Shown one piece after another: positions 1-12,689 of a stretch of 64,000 nt of DNA. Made by a program: the position numbers and the translations under genes. Positions within the stretch are counted from its first letter, which is position 1; each line of letters begins with the position of its first letter. The notes under the pieces were generated by a model. That model was not told the origin of the DNA, searched no databases, and worked only from the letters and a program-made list of their open reading frames with translations. Source of the DNA: Euclidia mi (Eukaryota > Arthropoda > Insecta > Lepidoptera > Erebidae). The stretch is from the NCBI GenBank assembly GCA_944739405.2, contig OX123188.2, forward strand, positions 67,785,251 through 67,849,250. The letters are read 5' to 3'.

Positions 1-92
1 ATGAGTAACCAAGACTCAAAACAATAATTTGTGTATAGATCAAAGTGTTACCTCGTGTCGGGATCGAACCCATTATAATCAACTTACTACGG

Positions 93-213
93 AATTCAAT
101 ATTCGTTCTATAGATTTTAGATTCATTTTTGACATAAGCTCCGTACTAAATATGTCAAACACGAATCTCGAATCTCAAAATCTATGGATCGAATATTGAA
201 AATGGCCGTTAGT
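93..213. repeat. Foldback MITE-like repeat, copy 1
   Basis: The block folds back on itself: caatattcg at 98-106 pairs with cgaatattg at 190-198, and the tctatagattttagattc stretch behind it pairs imperfectly with the sequence before 190. It has no coding content. A second copy in opposite orientation lies at 381-545, and the shared outer edge aatggccgtta is found on the facing sides of both. This fits a small non-autonomous foldback element; the superfamily is not identifiable. Confidence 0.6.
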
Positions 214-380
214 GTCAAGCAGCGAGGCGGCCGCTTTAGCTACTGCTCGTATGTGCATAGACTGTAAACTTAAACCGTTATCTTAGGTGAGATTAACAAC
301 ACAAGTTATAAGACCGAGATTACGCGCTCAGGTTGGCATCAGTTCAATCCTTGATCTTAATCATTATATTAAACTGCTAT

Positions 381-545
381 CTAACGGCCATTTTCAATAT
401 TCGAACTATAGATAGATCTGTAGATTTTAGATTCGTGTTTGACATAATATATTTTGAATGGAGCTTATGTCAAAAACTGTCAAAAACGAACCTAAAATCT
501 ACAGATCTATCCATATTTCGAATATTGAATTCCATAGTAAGTGAT
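381..545. repeat. Foldback MITE-like repeat, copy 2 (inverted)
   Basis: This copy is a reverse-complement relative of 93-213, starting with taacggccattttcaatat and ending with cgaatattgaattcc. Its internal arms, tagatctgtagattttag against ctaaaatctacagatcta, are longer and better matched than in copy 1. The small open frame across it is a by-product of the palindrome. Confidence 0.6.
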
Positions 546-954
546 GAGCCGACGGGTGGTATTAGACGGTAACTCTGAGTGACGATTAGACAACTGACAC
601 TTCTATGCGATTACACGCATACAACATACCTAACTTATGAATCTAAGATTCTTTATTGGCCTCAGGACAAATAGGAATCTTGGGTAACATGTATTTTATC
701 AATAAATGTTGCTAGTGAATGCATTCCGCCTTTCTTCCTGTCTGTTTGTAGAAGCGCAATAAACTCAATAACTTTCGAACGGATTTTTTACAGGTTTCAC
801 CAATAGATAGTGTGATTCCTGAAGAAGATTTAGATATATGATACACGTCGGCGAAGTTTATTTATCTTTTAAATAGTCTAAAGAAGATACTTATAGTACG
901 GTCTTCAAACCCACAGCTTGCAATACCGAGTTTCGTTTTAAGTTGAATGTGAAT

Positions 955-1145
955 TAAATTGTTAATTATCGCTTCTTATGTAATGAAGAAAAACATCGTG
1001 AGGAAGCCTTCATGTCTGAGAGTTCCCCATCCCGAAAGATATGTGAAATCTGTCAACTCGCACTTGGCCAGCGTGGTGGACTTTTGCCTAATCCTTTTTA
1101 TATTGAGAAGATGCCCAGCAATGAAACAGATTATCCAAGGCTGAT
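955..1145 (+). repeat. Lepidopteran dispersed repeat fragment
   Basis: The stretch contains catcgtgaggaagccttcat, then ggccagcgtggtggact and a 'gatgcccagcaatg' end. I recognise this order from a very abundant lepidopteran dispersed repeat, probably the 3' part of a retroelement. The 61-codon open frame across it is not a gene. Family naming is from memory of the repeat, not from a search. Confidence 0.55.
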
Positions 1146-2970
1146 AAAAATTATAATGTATGAAGATATATATTATTAAATATTAACATATTGGATATTC
1201 GCTTCATTTCAGTACTTATCAGTGTTTGTAATGTAAGAATTAGTCGACACAAGTAGCGACAGTGAATTTCTCGTCATACGATTCTATCGCTGTCTAAGTA
1301 GTAGCCGACAAGATATTTCTTCGATGTAAATATTACTAAAACATTTGAATACCCATCGTTCTATGCCATCAATGTACGCCTAAGTGTCCTCACAATTCTG
1401 AACAATATCATAGACCAAACTGATGTCAAACTGAACGTGTAACCCCTGTTTTACCCAAATCAAGCTATAATAAAGAAAAAGCCTCATATGCCTGGCTTGA
1501 AGAATACAAAGTGAACTGTGGAGCTAATCGATACGCGTAACGTGGTGCGTTAGCTGTCGGTGTTGTATTTGCCTGATAGCTTTATCGTGAGCTTTTCGGA
1601 TAAAAATAGAACCGCCACATTTTCCTGCTACTTTTCTTGCGCGGCGTATGGACTAACTAAACTAATACCTATTACTTTTTCAATTTATTCTAATAATGAG
1701 TTGCCTGATAAGCATCATATTCGACTTTGGGAGAGCCTCGCGTTCTCACCTTAATATGACTTAATTATGTTCAGAAATAAAACAAATAAAATAAGAAATA
1801 TATCCAGTTCGGCTCGGGACGGGATTCAGAAATGTAGTCCCGTCGCAGATACTTCACAAACTATAAATGGTTTTGGGTCGAGGTACCCTTCATGTACTTG
1901 ATTTTGATGTTTATAAAGTCTGTTATTCTGGTATAGGTATAGTCTGGAATATAATATTGAAAAGGAGCCAAGATTTGTTAGCTTTGAATATCAGGAAAGC
2001 TCCTTGAGAGCTTCACTGTTTTTCAATGTAAGTACTAATTAGAAATGACTGTATCATTTGAATAAGATTTCTTACTATGCTTATCTTCATACGTCTTGTA
2101 TTTATTATGCGGAGTGTAAAATGATATAAACATAATATATTTAGGTATTAAATGAGTGATTCGTGTAAATCAACTTTTAACTAACAGTCATGTAGAATAT
2201 AGGCCAATACTCGCTATTTCAAATCTCTTGTAGTGAAGTTCAGCTACGTACCTAACTAATACTCGTTACGAGATACTTTCTGTAGTTCATGTCATATTTG
2301 TTCAGCTTCAGTAGAATGTGATCTATCCAGTACCCTAAAATGTCTGCCGTATAAGGTATAAATACTTTAATAATCATAGTAGGGATAGAAGAAAGAAATA
2401 CCTATGTAATGATTTTTGCTAATGTTATCGATCAAGGTCATTCTATGACGCTCTCTGGTTACAAAATCATCTCAGTTTTTTTTTGTATGAAATGATAAAT
2501 TGAAGAACTACTCTTAATCACTATCGGACCCATGCGTCGCACTGTTTCCTGCCATCTTGCTGCATTCTGCAATGCCAACTTTGAGTTTTTCGTTCATGAA
2601 TGGAGAATCGTTACTAACTCAAAAATATGTGTTGATATTTACTACGTGGACCATCACCGTGTGTGGTACTCATAGTATAATGAAAATATGCGAACTGATT
2701 ACAGTACAAAGTTCCGTAACTGTTTTATTAGTGTTGTTGCAGTTGGAGATTGTTGTTGCTAAATTAAGAACATTGTACGTATTCATGATTAAATACATTT
2801 TATTGCTACAATTGAACGACTAGTTAGTTGTTAATTGTCGACTTATGAATCTTTATGGAAGAAGTGAAAGTGATAATTCATTTTTATTTTATAGACAAGA
2901 CCAAATTGTTGTTGGATTAAAAGTAGAAAAAGATCAGTTACAATTTTCAAAAAGAGAATTAATTCACTTC
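1146..2970. other. AT-rich intergenic stretch, nothing recognised
   Basis: No protein similarity, RNA gene or structured repeat was recognised. A 7-bp stem (gacggga/tcccgtc) occurs near 1817-1843. Open frames at 1560-1754 and 2557-2823 have biased, low-information translations and look accidental. Confidence 0.5.
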
Positions 2971-2990
2971 ACATACGGTATACAGTATAC

Positions 2991-3332
2991 GGAGGCAGCG
3001 ATAGCCTAGTGGAGACACCAACAGAATGCAGAGGGTATCGGGCTCGAATCCACGGCGCGCACCAATGACTTTTCAGAGTTATGTGCGTATTGAATTGTTA
3101 ATTATCGCTTGTCCCGTGAATCGGAGAGCACGTTAAGCCGTCGGTCCCGGTTGGCATGAAGATCTTTGACAATCGTTACAGGGCTTCAGTACCTTCTAAA
3201 TAATCTGCCACTAGTCTATCCCTTGGTGTTGCGGAGGTCAGACAGGCAGTCGCTCCGTGGAATAGCTAATATTCAGCCAAATCCGGTTAGCGGACCCCAG
3301 ACTGAAACTAGGATAACGCTAAGAGGATGATA
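2991..3332 (+). mobile_element. tRNA-derived SINE (family 1), copy 1
   Basis: The element begins with ggcagcgatagcctagtgg, which reads as an A-box-like tRNA head. A B-box-like gggctcgaatcc follows near 3048-3059. The body ends with ggataacgctaagagg. A 17-bp target duplication flanks it: acatacggtatacagta at 2971-2987 and acatacggtatacggta at 3333-3349, one mismatch. Related copies lie at 17,048 (plus) and 25,438 (minus). It has no coding capacity and would depend on a LINE for mobility. Confidence 0.8.
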
Positions 3333-3349
3333 ACATACGGTATACGGTA

Positions 3350-3867
3350 AAACATACCTACCTAACTTGCGTGAGTAAGCAGTGAAGCCAATTTTTCAGT
3401 GACATACAAATGTATCCACAATACTATGTGCATTAGATAAATATAGCACCCACTAGCTTTCACTTACTAGGATAAAATTATGAGATATGAAACACCCCAT
3501 GTAGTAAGTATAAACACGCTTCTATCAAGGGAATACTAGGAACTTATTTTACTACCTACTGTTTGCGTAGTGTTTGTTTACAAGTTGGTGGTCAAGGCCA
3601 CTCGTGTGTGTTTTTGTGCCTAATCAAACAATGAATTGTAAGGGACGGAGAGTCGTGAGTGATTTTGAGCGTCACATTTCGTTAAATATCGTTTAAATAA
3701 CGTCCATAGGCTGACTGTTAATACTGGATATGTATATGGTAATATCGAATCGTATTTAAATATGACCTCATCTTGTTAGTTAAGTCACTTATTTATTTCG
3801 ACAAAGTAAAGAAACAGCTAATTGTTACTTTTTGTTACTTTATTCAACAACTGAATACAGTACCGAA
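3350..3867. other. Intergenic stretch, nothing recognised
   Basis: Sequence between the SINE and the TTAA element. No coding pattern or repeat was recognised. Confidence 0.5.
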
Positions 3868-5337
3868 TTAAGGCGAGGTTGCAGTACTTTTTAAGATTTT
3901 TGAACGTCTGAAAGTCACATGAACTATGATATTTTTAATGAATAAAAATTAAAGTATAAAAGTTGAACATATCTTCTAGTAAATCGTAAAGATAGAAACA
4001 CGATTTGGAATGATTGGCTCGAAAAAAAAAATGTCAAACATGGCACTAAATCACAATTTTAAACGTGTACTGCTTAGACATTCCATAATGAATATATATG
4101 AAAGTATTATCAATAGAAGCAGCTCTTTATTTTAAAATAAATGGTAAAAACAGATTTTGTAATTTCGTTATCATTTTTCTCCAAGAAAAAAAATTGTCAA
4201 AATGTTGGCATTATATCGCTCGCCGGCCATTCATCAGTGCCTGTCTAGGCGTGATTGAGGGCGGACGTACGTCGTTGCTCCGCAAAATCCCCCTCCACCC
4301 CCGCATGTACGTTTTCGCAAAAGTACAAAGTAATTCGTATTCCAAACTCAATCGTTCAAACCATAGACATACTAGTAAGAAACCGTAGACAGGTTACTGA
4401 CAAGGTAACATGACGGAGCTTACGAGTGGCACGCATCGCGAAAAGCGTATACCACTAATATAAATATGTCAAAACGACACACTAAGAATTAGATAAGAAG
4501 TGTAAGTGAGATAGCACATCTAATCGCAAGCGCGAAATAGAGATAAACATATACTCTCTGGACCGACGCGCATTGTGACATCATGCTGACCGTTTCACAA
4601 ACAATAATTTGACTCAGATGCGACATGATCACTTTGTTTGTCTTGAGTAAATTCAATTCTCCTCAAAGTAAATTTGATTAATTCATTTAAGGTAGGGAAA
4701 TAAAAAGTCGATGTGATTTATTTATAACATTTATTAAAAAAGTACATTTTATTCTTCTCATTTCATTCAATGGAAACCTAAAAGAGTACGTTAATATAAA
4801 AACTGTGCGCTGCGGACCCACCGTAGCCCTGGCAATACCCCTGGGGGTATGGTGGGTCTTTTAAAGCTTAACCGTACTCCTGGCTGAAATGCTCGTAGTG
4901 TTATACCAACGTGCTACGTGGACATTAAACTGGACAGTGTTATCTCTCGTATGATAATGACTTACTACTTACGTTTTTGTATTTTTAGACAAGCGAAGAC
5001 AAGCGCTAGTACGATGTTAGTATAGTTTGTGCAAAATCTCACTACACACGACGACATTTTCAAATGTAACGTACACACACGCGGGTAAAAGAGCGAGCGC
5101 TTCCGACCGCAGTGCGTACGCGACTAAAGCCAAATGAGACATTAAGCCTGTTTGTAATGTGCCACTTTTGAAGTTCGCATAACTCATCTACGGTTTTTTT
5201 ACGCTGCGCTGTGGCACACGCACACACGAAACGCCCCCTCCCCTCCCCCCTTTCACTCGCTGACGCCACCGGTGCCGTGGTTTTGTTTTTGCGGGGGGTG
5301 AGGTCGAGCTACGCACTGTACTGCAACCTCGCCTTAA
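3868..5337. mobile_element. Non-autonomous TTAA-flanked DNA transposon with 16-bp TIRs
   Basis: The left end is TTAA (3868-3871) followed by ggcgaggttgcagtac. The right end is the exact reverse complement, gtactgcaacctcgcc, followed by TTAA (5334-5337). Perfect 16-bp terminal inverted repeats with a TTAA duplication are the signature of piggyBac-type insertion. The 1.47-kb interior has no recognisable transposase: the open frames at 4098-4388 (plus) and 5060-5269 (minus) are not similar to anything I know. It carries a GC-rich hairpin at 4815-4858 and a GC-rich right third. This is probably a non-autonomous derivative mobilised in trans. Confidence 0.72.
4815..4858. repeat. Nested hairpin inside the TTAA element
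   Basis: The outer stem is gacccacc (4815-4822) against ggtgggtc (4851-4858). The inner stem is atacccc (4835-4841) against ggggtat (4844-4850). Both are perfect. This may be a cruciform or a structured transcript end; its function is unknown. Confidence 0.6.
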
Positions 5338-6130
5338 GAAGTCATGAACAAGAATCTACCAATACGATGGTGTAAAATGTGCTGTACTGATATACGCATT
5401 TACTCTTATTTCCTATTATATAATGAGTGAAGTAACATATACTCTAATCGTCAACTTTGTTTTTTGAACAATTACCATATAACAACACTCCAAATCCAAA
5501 GCTATCTTATCCAACTCTGTTCTTTATATTGCCTAAGAAGCGTAGTTACGTTCAATACGTTTTTACACAACATCGCCGGCAGAGCATCATTGCGATAAAT
5601 AACATAGGTTACGATACCAAACTATTATAGCAATATGAATAAGTTATTCTATTCACAGTTCTGCGGCTGCCGAGGAAATCAAATGTAAAAACAGACGTAG
5701 TTTCGTTACTGTTGTCTAGTCACGTTCGACTCTTTCACGGTGTAGTAACTTTGCCTCAGGAAATGTACGTCCCATCGGACGCCCAGAAAGGATTATGGAA
5801 CTATCATATGAGTTATATTCAATTTATTCATAGTATCCATAATTTTTTTGCGGTTCAACTGATCTAGCTTTTGCTTTCGAGTCGGTGGTAGGCGCTCAAA
5901 ACTGTCAGACGTGTTGCAATTTTAAATTTTAATTTTAATTTTGAATTTATTGATTTTTTAACAATTTAAACATTATATTTTTTATTATATTATTATTTAA
6001 ATTATATTATATTGCATTTAAATTATATTATATTGCTAGTACTTACAGTGATTCACTCTGATTTAACATAAACATAAATAGTTATACCACCTGCCGGCAA
6101 AATCACACAATCACTATCTTTCAAACAAGA
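5338..6130. other. AT-rich flank upstream of LINE fragment
   Basis: No gene was recognised. The stretch 5920-6050 is strongly AT-rich with short attatatta repeats. It may include the untranslated leader of the LINE whose ORF1 starts just downstream. Confidence 0.4.
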
Positions 6131-6157
6131 ATACTATTGTCATATTTAAACTTCACA

Positions 6158-6918
6158 ATGTCCCAGCTTGATAATATCCAGTCTGCGCAGAGGAGCTTGG
6201 AAGAATCTTTTGCACGAAGAATGGCTGACCTTGAGACTCAAATCCAGGCTGCGGGGCCAGCTAAGGACACAGTGGCAAAAGTAGCGGAGGAGTTCTGCAC
6301 ATTGCGGGAGCTTATGTTCAGCATGGCTTGCTAGGTCTTCTGCGCAAGCAAATCGAGGAATGTTCAAGCGCACTAGATGCAATGGAGACAAGCCACCGGC
6401 AAAAGGATCTGATCTTCCTAGGAGTCCCAGAGGCAGACAAAGAAGACAGCAGTGCCCTGATCCTGGATGTTCTTCGAACGAGGATGGCAGTCAAGGATAT
6501 TGGCGGCCACTGCATCACAAATTGCCACAGACTTGGAGCCAGCTAACAGCGTGACAGGCCCATCTTGGTGCGGTTTGCAAGGGTAGAGGTCAAGGCTGCA
6601 GTATCGAGGGCAAAAACAGCGTTAAAGGGCTCGAAGATCTCGGTTAAGGAGTTCCTGACTAAAGCCAGGCAATTGCTGTTCGCCAAAGCCCGACAGCATT
6701 TTGGAATGCGTTCTTGCTGGACTCAGGACGGCATTTTCATCGTTAAAACTCCGGATGGAACGCGCTCTAAAATCAATTCCACTAGTGAGCTGAGTAATCT
6801 GTCTGCAAAACATCCGAAGGCGGCGGGCGATACTTCTGCAGCAAATAGCAGCGCCGGCAATGCAAAAACCCATTGTGAGATGACTGTTGATATTTCACGT
6901 CACTTTGTGTTCGTCTGA
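6158..6918 (+). pseudogene. Non-LTR retrotransposon ORF1 (L1-type nucleic-acid chaperone), degraded
   Basis: Three overlapping frames read as one LINE ORF1. The N-terminal part (from the ATG at 6158) is a heptad-rich coiled coil. The middle contains KDLIFLGVPEADKED and ITNCHRLGAS. The C-terminal part (6565-6918) has RFARVEVKAAVSRAKTALKG and WTQDGIFIVKTPDG. That is the coiled coil plus RRM-like plus C-terminal domain order of the L1-type ORF1 family (Transposase_22). A frame change near 6330 and a stop at about 6544-6546 break it. It probably belongs with the endonuclease/RT fragment at 7690-9110, from which a SINE separates it. Confidence 0.7.
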
Positions 6919-7404
6919 AACCTAGTTTTATATTTTGGTTGCTTGTTTTGTGTCGGTCACCCAGCTTTCTAGTGTTTATCGGAACTTTTATCATTACCCA
7001 CAATATGCACACGTTTAGTTTTATTTATATTGTGTCACTGGACACTGACAATTTTATTGACAGCTATTGTCATTAGTGTCAAACGTCAAAACTGCGTTTT
7101 GTTTGTCCTTATTTTTCTTTTTTTTTGTCGTATATTTTTGTGTAAATAAATTCGGGTGTTTTGTTAGCTGGCTGATACAGGGTTGCATTCAGAAATGTTT
7201 GTTATAGTTGCCTACTCTACTAGGTTGCATCCATTTTATTGTGCGGGTTGGCTGGCGGGTGGTGCAGAGAGTGAAACATAAAAGTATTACCAGTTGCGTA
7301 AGTAATTATATTTTATTTATCTACCAAATCTTATTATTAAAAATATTGTATTTATCTATATAGGTATATATTTATACTTGTGTAATTAATATTATAATAA
7401 TAAT

Positions 7405-7662
7405 ATAATATTCTGCCACATTCACACAACACCATCTAGTCCCAAACTAAGCAGAAGCTTGTACTATGGGTACTAGATAATTGGATAAACATACATATAT
7501 ACTTATTTTTTGTAAACACATATATATTATACATAGAAACACCCAGACCAAGACAAACATCCATGTTCACGCACACAAATGTTTGACTTGAGCGGGAATC
7601 GAACCCGCGACCTTCGGCGTAGCAGTCGCTTACACTCCCGCTGCGCCAACCGGTCGTCAAAT
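7405..7662 (-). mobile_element. tRNA-derived SINE (family 2)
   Basis: On the minus strand the head reads gaccggttggcgcagcggga, with an A-box-like core. The B box gggttcgattcccgc follows. The tail contains a 'gtttgggactagatggt' region that I associate with a common lepidopteran SINE. The head is not a functional tRNA: it lacks a matching acceptor stem and runs on into about 180 bp of tail. It lies between the ORF1 and ORF2 pieces of the surrounding LINE. Confidence 0.7.
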
Positions 7663-7689
7663 TTTTCGTCAAACATTATTATTAAATAT

Positions 7690-9110
7690 AAACGCTCAGA
7701 GCGTGCCCAGCCATTACGCTGACTTTTTAGAAGTTTTTTCGAACGCCAATGCTCATGCCATCCTGGTTTCTGAGAGTTGGCTCAAGCCAAACCTCGCTTC
7801 AACCACTTATCCCTTGCCGGGCTTTATTTTAATTAGGAACGATCGAGTCGGTCGGAGGGGCGGTGGTGTTGCCATCTATCTTCACGCCGATTTTCCCTAT
7901 AAAATACTCGCTATCTCACCTTCTGATTCTATTTCTTCAGCTGAATACCTTTTTTTGAGATTTGGGTCAAGGGGGCCAAAATCGTACTAGAGGTTATTTA
8001 CTGTCCTCCCTCAACAGATTACTTCTCCAGTATAGAATCTATTCTTTCTCCATTATTATTCTCTATTTTTATAAATCTCCTGACCCAAAATCTTCAGTGT
8101 TCGTATCACTTGTACGCCGATGACTTGCAGCTATACGCACAAGCAGACATTGACAGTATTGGTTCGGCCATCGAGGAAGTAAACCAAAGCCTGTCCGCTA
8201 TATACGACTGGTCAGAACGATATGGTGTTACCGTGAACCCTGCAAAATGCCAGGCCATAATTATAGGAAGCCAACGCATCATCAACAGGTTAGATATTGC
8301 AACATTACCGGCAGTAATATTTAATCAAATCAGAATACCTTTCAGCCCAGTTGTGAAAAATCTTGGCTTGCATATGGATAGCCATCTCAACTGGCGGGCT
8401 CACGTGACTTCTATAAGTCAAAAAGTTACGGGATCCTTACGCTCATTATATAGGCTAAAAAACTTTCTTCCTACTAACACCAAGGTAATGCTCATGCAGA
8501 CTTTAATCTTTCCTATTATCGACTATGGTGATGCGTGATGTTTTGACCTGAATGCAGACCTTCTCAATAAACTAGACCGGCTTCTTAATAACTGCATTTG
8601 ATTTGTTTATAATCTTCGCAAATATGATCATGTATCTAATTACAGCTCTCAACTTAAATGGTTGCCTATTCGCCAACGCCGTAGCTTACGTGCGCTGACT
8701 ACACTCTTCTCTTTTCTTAACTCTCCTTCTCTTCCCTCTTATCTTAGTTACTATCTTTAATATTTAAGTTCTAATCATGACAAACATTTAAGATCAGCAA
8801 ATAATCGTCTCCTTTTGTGTCCCTCTCATACTTCAGGGTTTGTTAACTTTTCCTTCTTCGTTCAATCTGTTCTGTTATGAAATGCGCTCCCTCTCGAAAT
8901 CAGGATGTGCAATAATCGGTTCACCTTTAAGCTGAAGGTTCGCAATCACTTGTTGCGTAAATTGGCTGAACCATCTCAAGTTAAACTATCTTTATTTATA
9001 TATATAAAGCTGTTTGTATTTATTATTTTTACATCTATTTATTTATAATTATATACCTAGTATTTATGTACCTATTTAAATATAAAGTATTTATTTACAC
9101 TCTTACTTAT
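7690..9110 (+). pseudogene. CR1/jockey-like non-LTR retrotransposon ORF2 fragment (EN-RT), internally deleted
   Basis: The frame from 7703 gives an AP-endonuclease N-terminus (AILVSESWLKPN, GGGVAIYLH). It stops at 7990. About 110 bp later the frame from 8110 starts directly at the reverse transcriptase catalytic block MYADDLQLYAQ and goes on with VNPAKCQAIIIG and LGLHMDSHLNWRAHV. So most of the EN C-terminus and the RT fingers and palm are missing. Downstream of the stop at 8538, degraded frames still show YDHVS, LKWLPIRQRRSLR and a LINE-type C-terminal tail to about 9050. CR1-clade placement is by general pattern only. Confidence 0.75.
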
Positions 9111-9640
9111 TATTTATTCAAGTATTATAGGTTTAAGAACAACTTTATTTCTCATAAAGAATTGCATACATAATTCACTTACTGAGAAACAATGTTTAAA
9201 CTAAGATTAATATTTCGAGCGCACGAAGTGTGTACGTAAATTAGAGACAGAACAAAGTAACAAAAAAGTGGGTAAACAAATAACATTTCGGTAAGAAACT
9301 CGATCATAAGTTAACCGAGCAGAACATGGATGCATGAATTGATTTTTACTGGATGTGGCATTGATGGCATAGTCTGTTATCAACAACTTTATTTGTAATA
9401 TTATGATTTTATTATTATAAGACTACATTAATTTTAGTTTATTATTCTATTTATATATTTTAGGTATATACGTAGTATTGGATTTATTTGTAGTCGTTTA
9501 ATTTAAGTAATTACTAATGTTTATTTTTAATTTAGAGGTATATAGTTAATCAATATATTGTATGTATTTTATTTATATGTTATTGTATAATATTTTTGTT
9601 TATTTTTGTATTTATTCACTTATTTTTATGTATTACTGTG
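9111..9640. other. AT-rich stretch between two LINE remnants
   Basis: It holds the presumed 3' untranslated ends of the two convergent LINEs and AT-rich sequence. No gene was recognised. Confidence 0.4.
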
Positions 9641-12290
9641 TGAATTTTGAGTAGTTTTTTGAACCGGACATAACTTTTTTCTTATTTTATTGCTGATAGT
9701 AATTTATTGTAAATTTTAACACACTCATACTCCAAATTTCTTTTTCCATAGTTAGTTCTAGGAGAACGGGTTACTAAGTAACTAGCACGTCATAGTGTTC
9801 CTTCGTGTTTGCTGTTTTGTTACAAACTTAAAATTTGAATGGATTTCCTTATTTAATATTTTACGTATGAGAACACAGGTGTAGTAAGTGTACGTTTGTA
9901 TTATGTTCATTATTTTTGTTTCCTCGTATATCTTTTCTGTAGGTGTCCGAAAATTATAGTTAAATAAAATTTTAATTAATCTATTCTGAACTCGTTGAAT
10001 TGGATCTATATTAATCTTCGCTGCAGTACCCCAAATTTCAATGAGGTAGTCGATATGAGGCTTAGCTAGAGAATTGTAAAATAGATATCGTACTTTTAGA
10101 GGGAGACAATTTGTTATATTGCGGAGCGCCTCTGTGAGTGGACTTAGTTTAAGTTTATTTTTTTCTAACTGTGGCTTCCTGGTAAGGTTACTATCTAAAA
10201 TAAGTCCGAGATATTTTTCTTTTGGTTTTCGTTCAAGTAGTTGGCCGTTTATTTTAATTTCAAAAGTATCCGTTACTTTTTTTTATTTTTTGCTGCAAAA
10301 ATTACATACTTTGTTTTTGTAATGTTAATGGTTAAAAGATTTGACTAGAACCCCTCATTTAACAAATTAAGATCATTCTGAGCGTCGGCTATTATATCTT
10401 CGACAGAGCGTCCAAAGTAAAACAGACTTGTATCATCTGCATACAGGGAGATGTCTCCTTTGAGGCCTAATGCACTGATACTGTTTATATAAATAAGGAA
10501 CATGAGGGGGGGGGGCAGTATTGATCCCTGGGGGACGCCAAAATTGAGGACACAGGGACTGCTTTCATATACACCTATTTTTACAATTTGCTTACGGTTA
10601 TCCATATATGATTTAAAAATTCCAAGTGCTTTGCTTGTAACACCACTGAGTTCTAGTTTTTAAAATAGTATGTCATGGCTGATGGTGTCAAAGGCTTTTT
10701 TTAGATCAATGAATATACCTAGTGCAACTTGTTTTATATCAGTTTTATTTTTAATTTTAGTTACGAGATCAATTGTAGCAGCGAGAGTATTTGATTGAGC
10801 TCTAAATCCATACTGTTTCCGGTTAAAGAAACCTTTTGAATTAAGGAATGATTCTAATCAGTTGTAAAGAATATTTTCAAAAACTTTAGAAATTACCGGG
10901 AGGACTGAAATTGGGCGGTAATTGCACGGGTCAAATCTATTTCCGGATTTATGAATAGGTACAACTTTTGCAACTTTTCAATCTTTGGGAAAAATACCTC
11001 GTGCCCTACAGCAGTTAATGCAAGCTGCTAGTTCCGTAGCAATAATATCTGTTACGCATTTAATCGTTTTTGTACTAATACCATCAATGCCAGATGCAGT
11101 ATTACAGTCCAAGTGTTTAATTATGGTAGTAACTTCTTTCGTAGTTGCTGGTTTTAGGAAATTTAAATCGGTTCTATCAGTTAGTCTACACTCTTCTAAA
11201 ATTCGACTGCCTTGTGATTTTTCGAAGATCTTATTTGCTAGGGTTGAGCCAATAGTCGAGAAGTATGAGCTGAAACTTTCACATATTTTTTTTTAGTCTG
11301 TGATAGTACCAGCTGCCGTTTCAAGTCTATCCGGTCCAGTTCTATTATGCAGTTTTTTTTTGACAAATCGTTTATGAGTTGCCACATTTTTCGTGGTTTA
11401 CTTGAATTTTCTTCAAACCTCTTTAAGTAATAGGCTCTTTTCGCTTTGCTTATGTTGTGTGATACTCTAGCTTTTGCACGCTCATACTCTGCCTTTAATT
11501 CCGTGTCTGCCGTGTTTGTTTTATATTTTTGCCATAGTACGTTCTTGTTGTTTATATCTTCTAATAGTTCTTTTTTTATCCAATCTTGCCGCGGAAGATT
11601 TAGGAGTTTAACTTTTGAAATTCAGCATTTATTCAAACAAGATTGTAATTTGTCTGCCAACTTCTCATACTCTGGTTCTTCATGATTTTTAGGACATTCA
11701 TCTAGGCATCGATAAAGTTTATTGTAGTCTACTGCGTTGTATTTTTGTTTCATGATAGGAGGCGGTTGGTATTGCGTTATCTTCAAAAATATTTGTTTGT
11801 GGTCAGACATTGACGATTCCATAGTGACAAAATGAATGTTATTTTCACTTAAATTACAAGAAACATAATCTAACATTGTCTTGGTTGAGGTTGTTTCACG
11901 GGTGCAGTGTTTTGGACTTATTTTGTTCAAAATTTTGTAGTTGTTCTCTTTTAAGGTGTGCTTTTAATTTCGTGTCGCTAAATCCGGATTGAGTAAGTCA
12001 AGGTTGTAATCGCCAAAGACTATTGTTCGTTTTAATTTATATAATCGTTGCGAATATATTTCGAGAAAGTTGTCTATGTTCATTTTATTGGGCTTATAGA
12101 TAGCACCAATATTTAGAGATAATTTTTTTACGTATATCCAGAGATAGTGAGTATCATCCACGCATTGTTCTTTAACAAGGTGATGTTTGAGATTGTTGTG
12201 CACAAATATTGACACTCCACCTCCCCTTTTATTTTGTCTATAATTGTAGTAATGGGTAAAAGAGGGTATCTGGAGCATTTTTCATCTTCA
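9640..12290 (-). pseudogene. CR1/jockey-like non-LTR retrotransposon ORF2 (EN-RT), near full length but broken
   Basis: Read on the minus strand, 12278-11964 encodes an AP-endonuclease part (RGGGVSIFVHNNL, GAIYKPNKMNID, IVFGDYNLDLLN). The stretch 11930-11622 holds the rest, including MSDHKQIFL near the catalytic SDH motif. The RT follows in several frames: RPISVLPVISKVFENI around 10,900, FIDLKKAFDTISHDIL around 10,690, and NFGVPQGSILP with SLYADDTSLF in the frame 10605-10345. The C-terminal part (YLGLILDSNL, KVRYLFYNSLAKPHIDY) runs on to about 9,700. Multiple stops and frameshifts make it non-functional. With ORF1 just upstream the element spans roughly 3.8 kb. Confidence 0.8.
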
Positions 12291-12689
12291 CTCTTAATCC
12301 AGGTTTCCGAAAGTATAATAATATGTGTAGTTACTTGTAGGGAAGCTATAATACATCTAAGCTCTTCGAATTTCCCTGGTTTGACAATGCTACGAGCGTT
12401 CGCATAAAAGCATTTTAGAGATTTTTTTGTAAAAATAATATCTGAGTAATTGTTGGTTAATTGGTATGTTATTTTTTCCTTGGATGTCTTTAGTTTTTTG
12501 GGATTTCTTTCGTTGTAGATGCAGTTTGCGTTTCTTTATATGTGACTATTTTTGGTAAGCCCTTGATATACTTGATGTTAAGACCACTTTCTCCGTTTGA
12601 GGTACGTTGCTGAAGCTGGACGTATTTTCTTTGATATGGAGTTTGATCCGAAAATATTTTGATGTGTTCCTCGTCAATCTTATTTCTAT

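Noticed and set aside
7575..7660. tRNA gene on the minus strand
   Set aside because: A and B boxes are present, but there is no pairing acceptor stem and a SINE tail follows directly.
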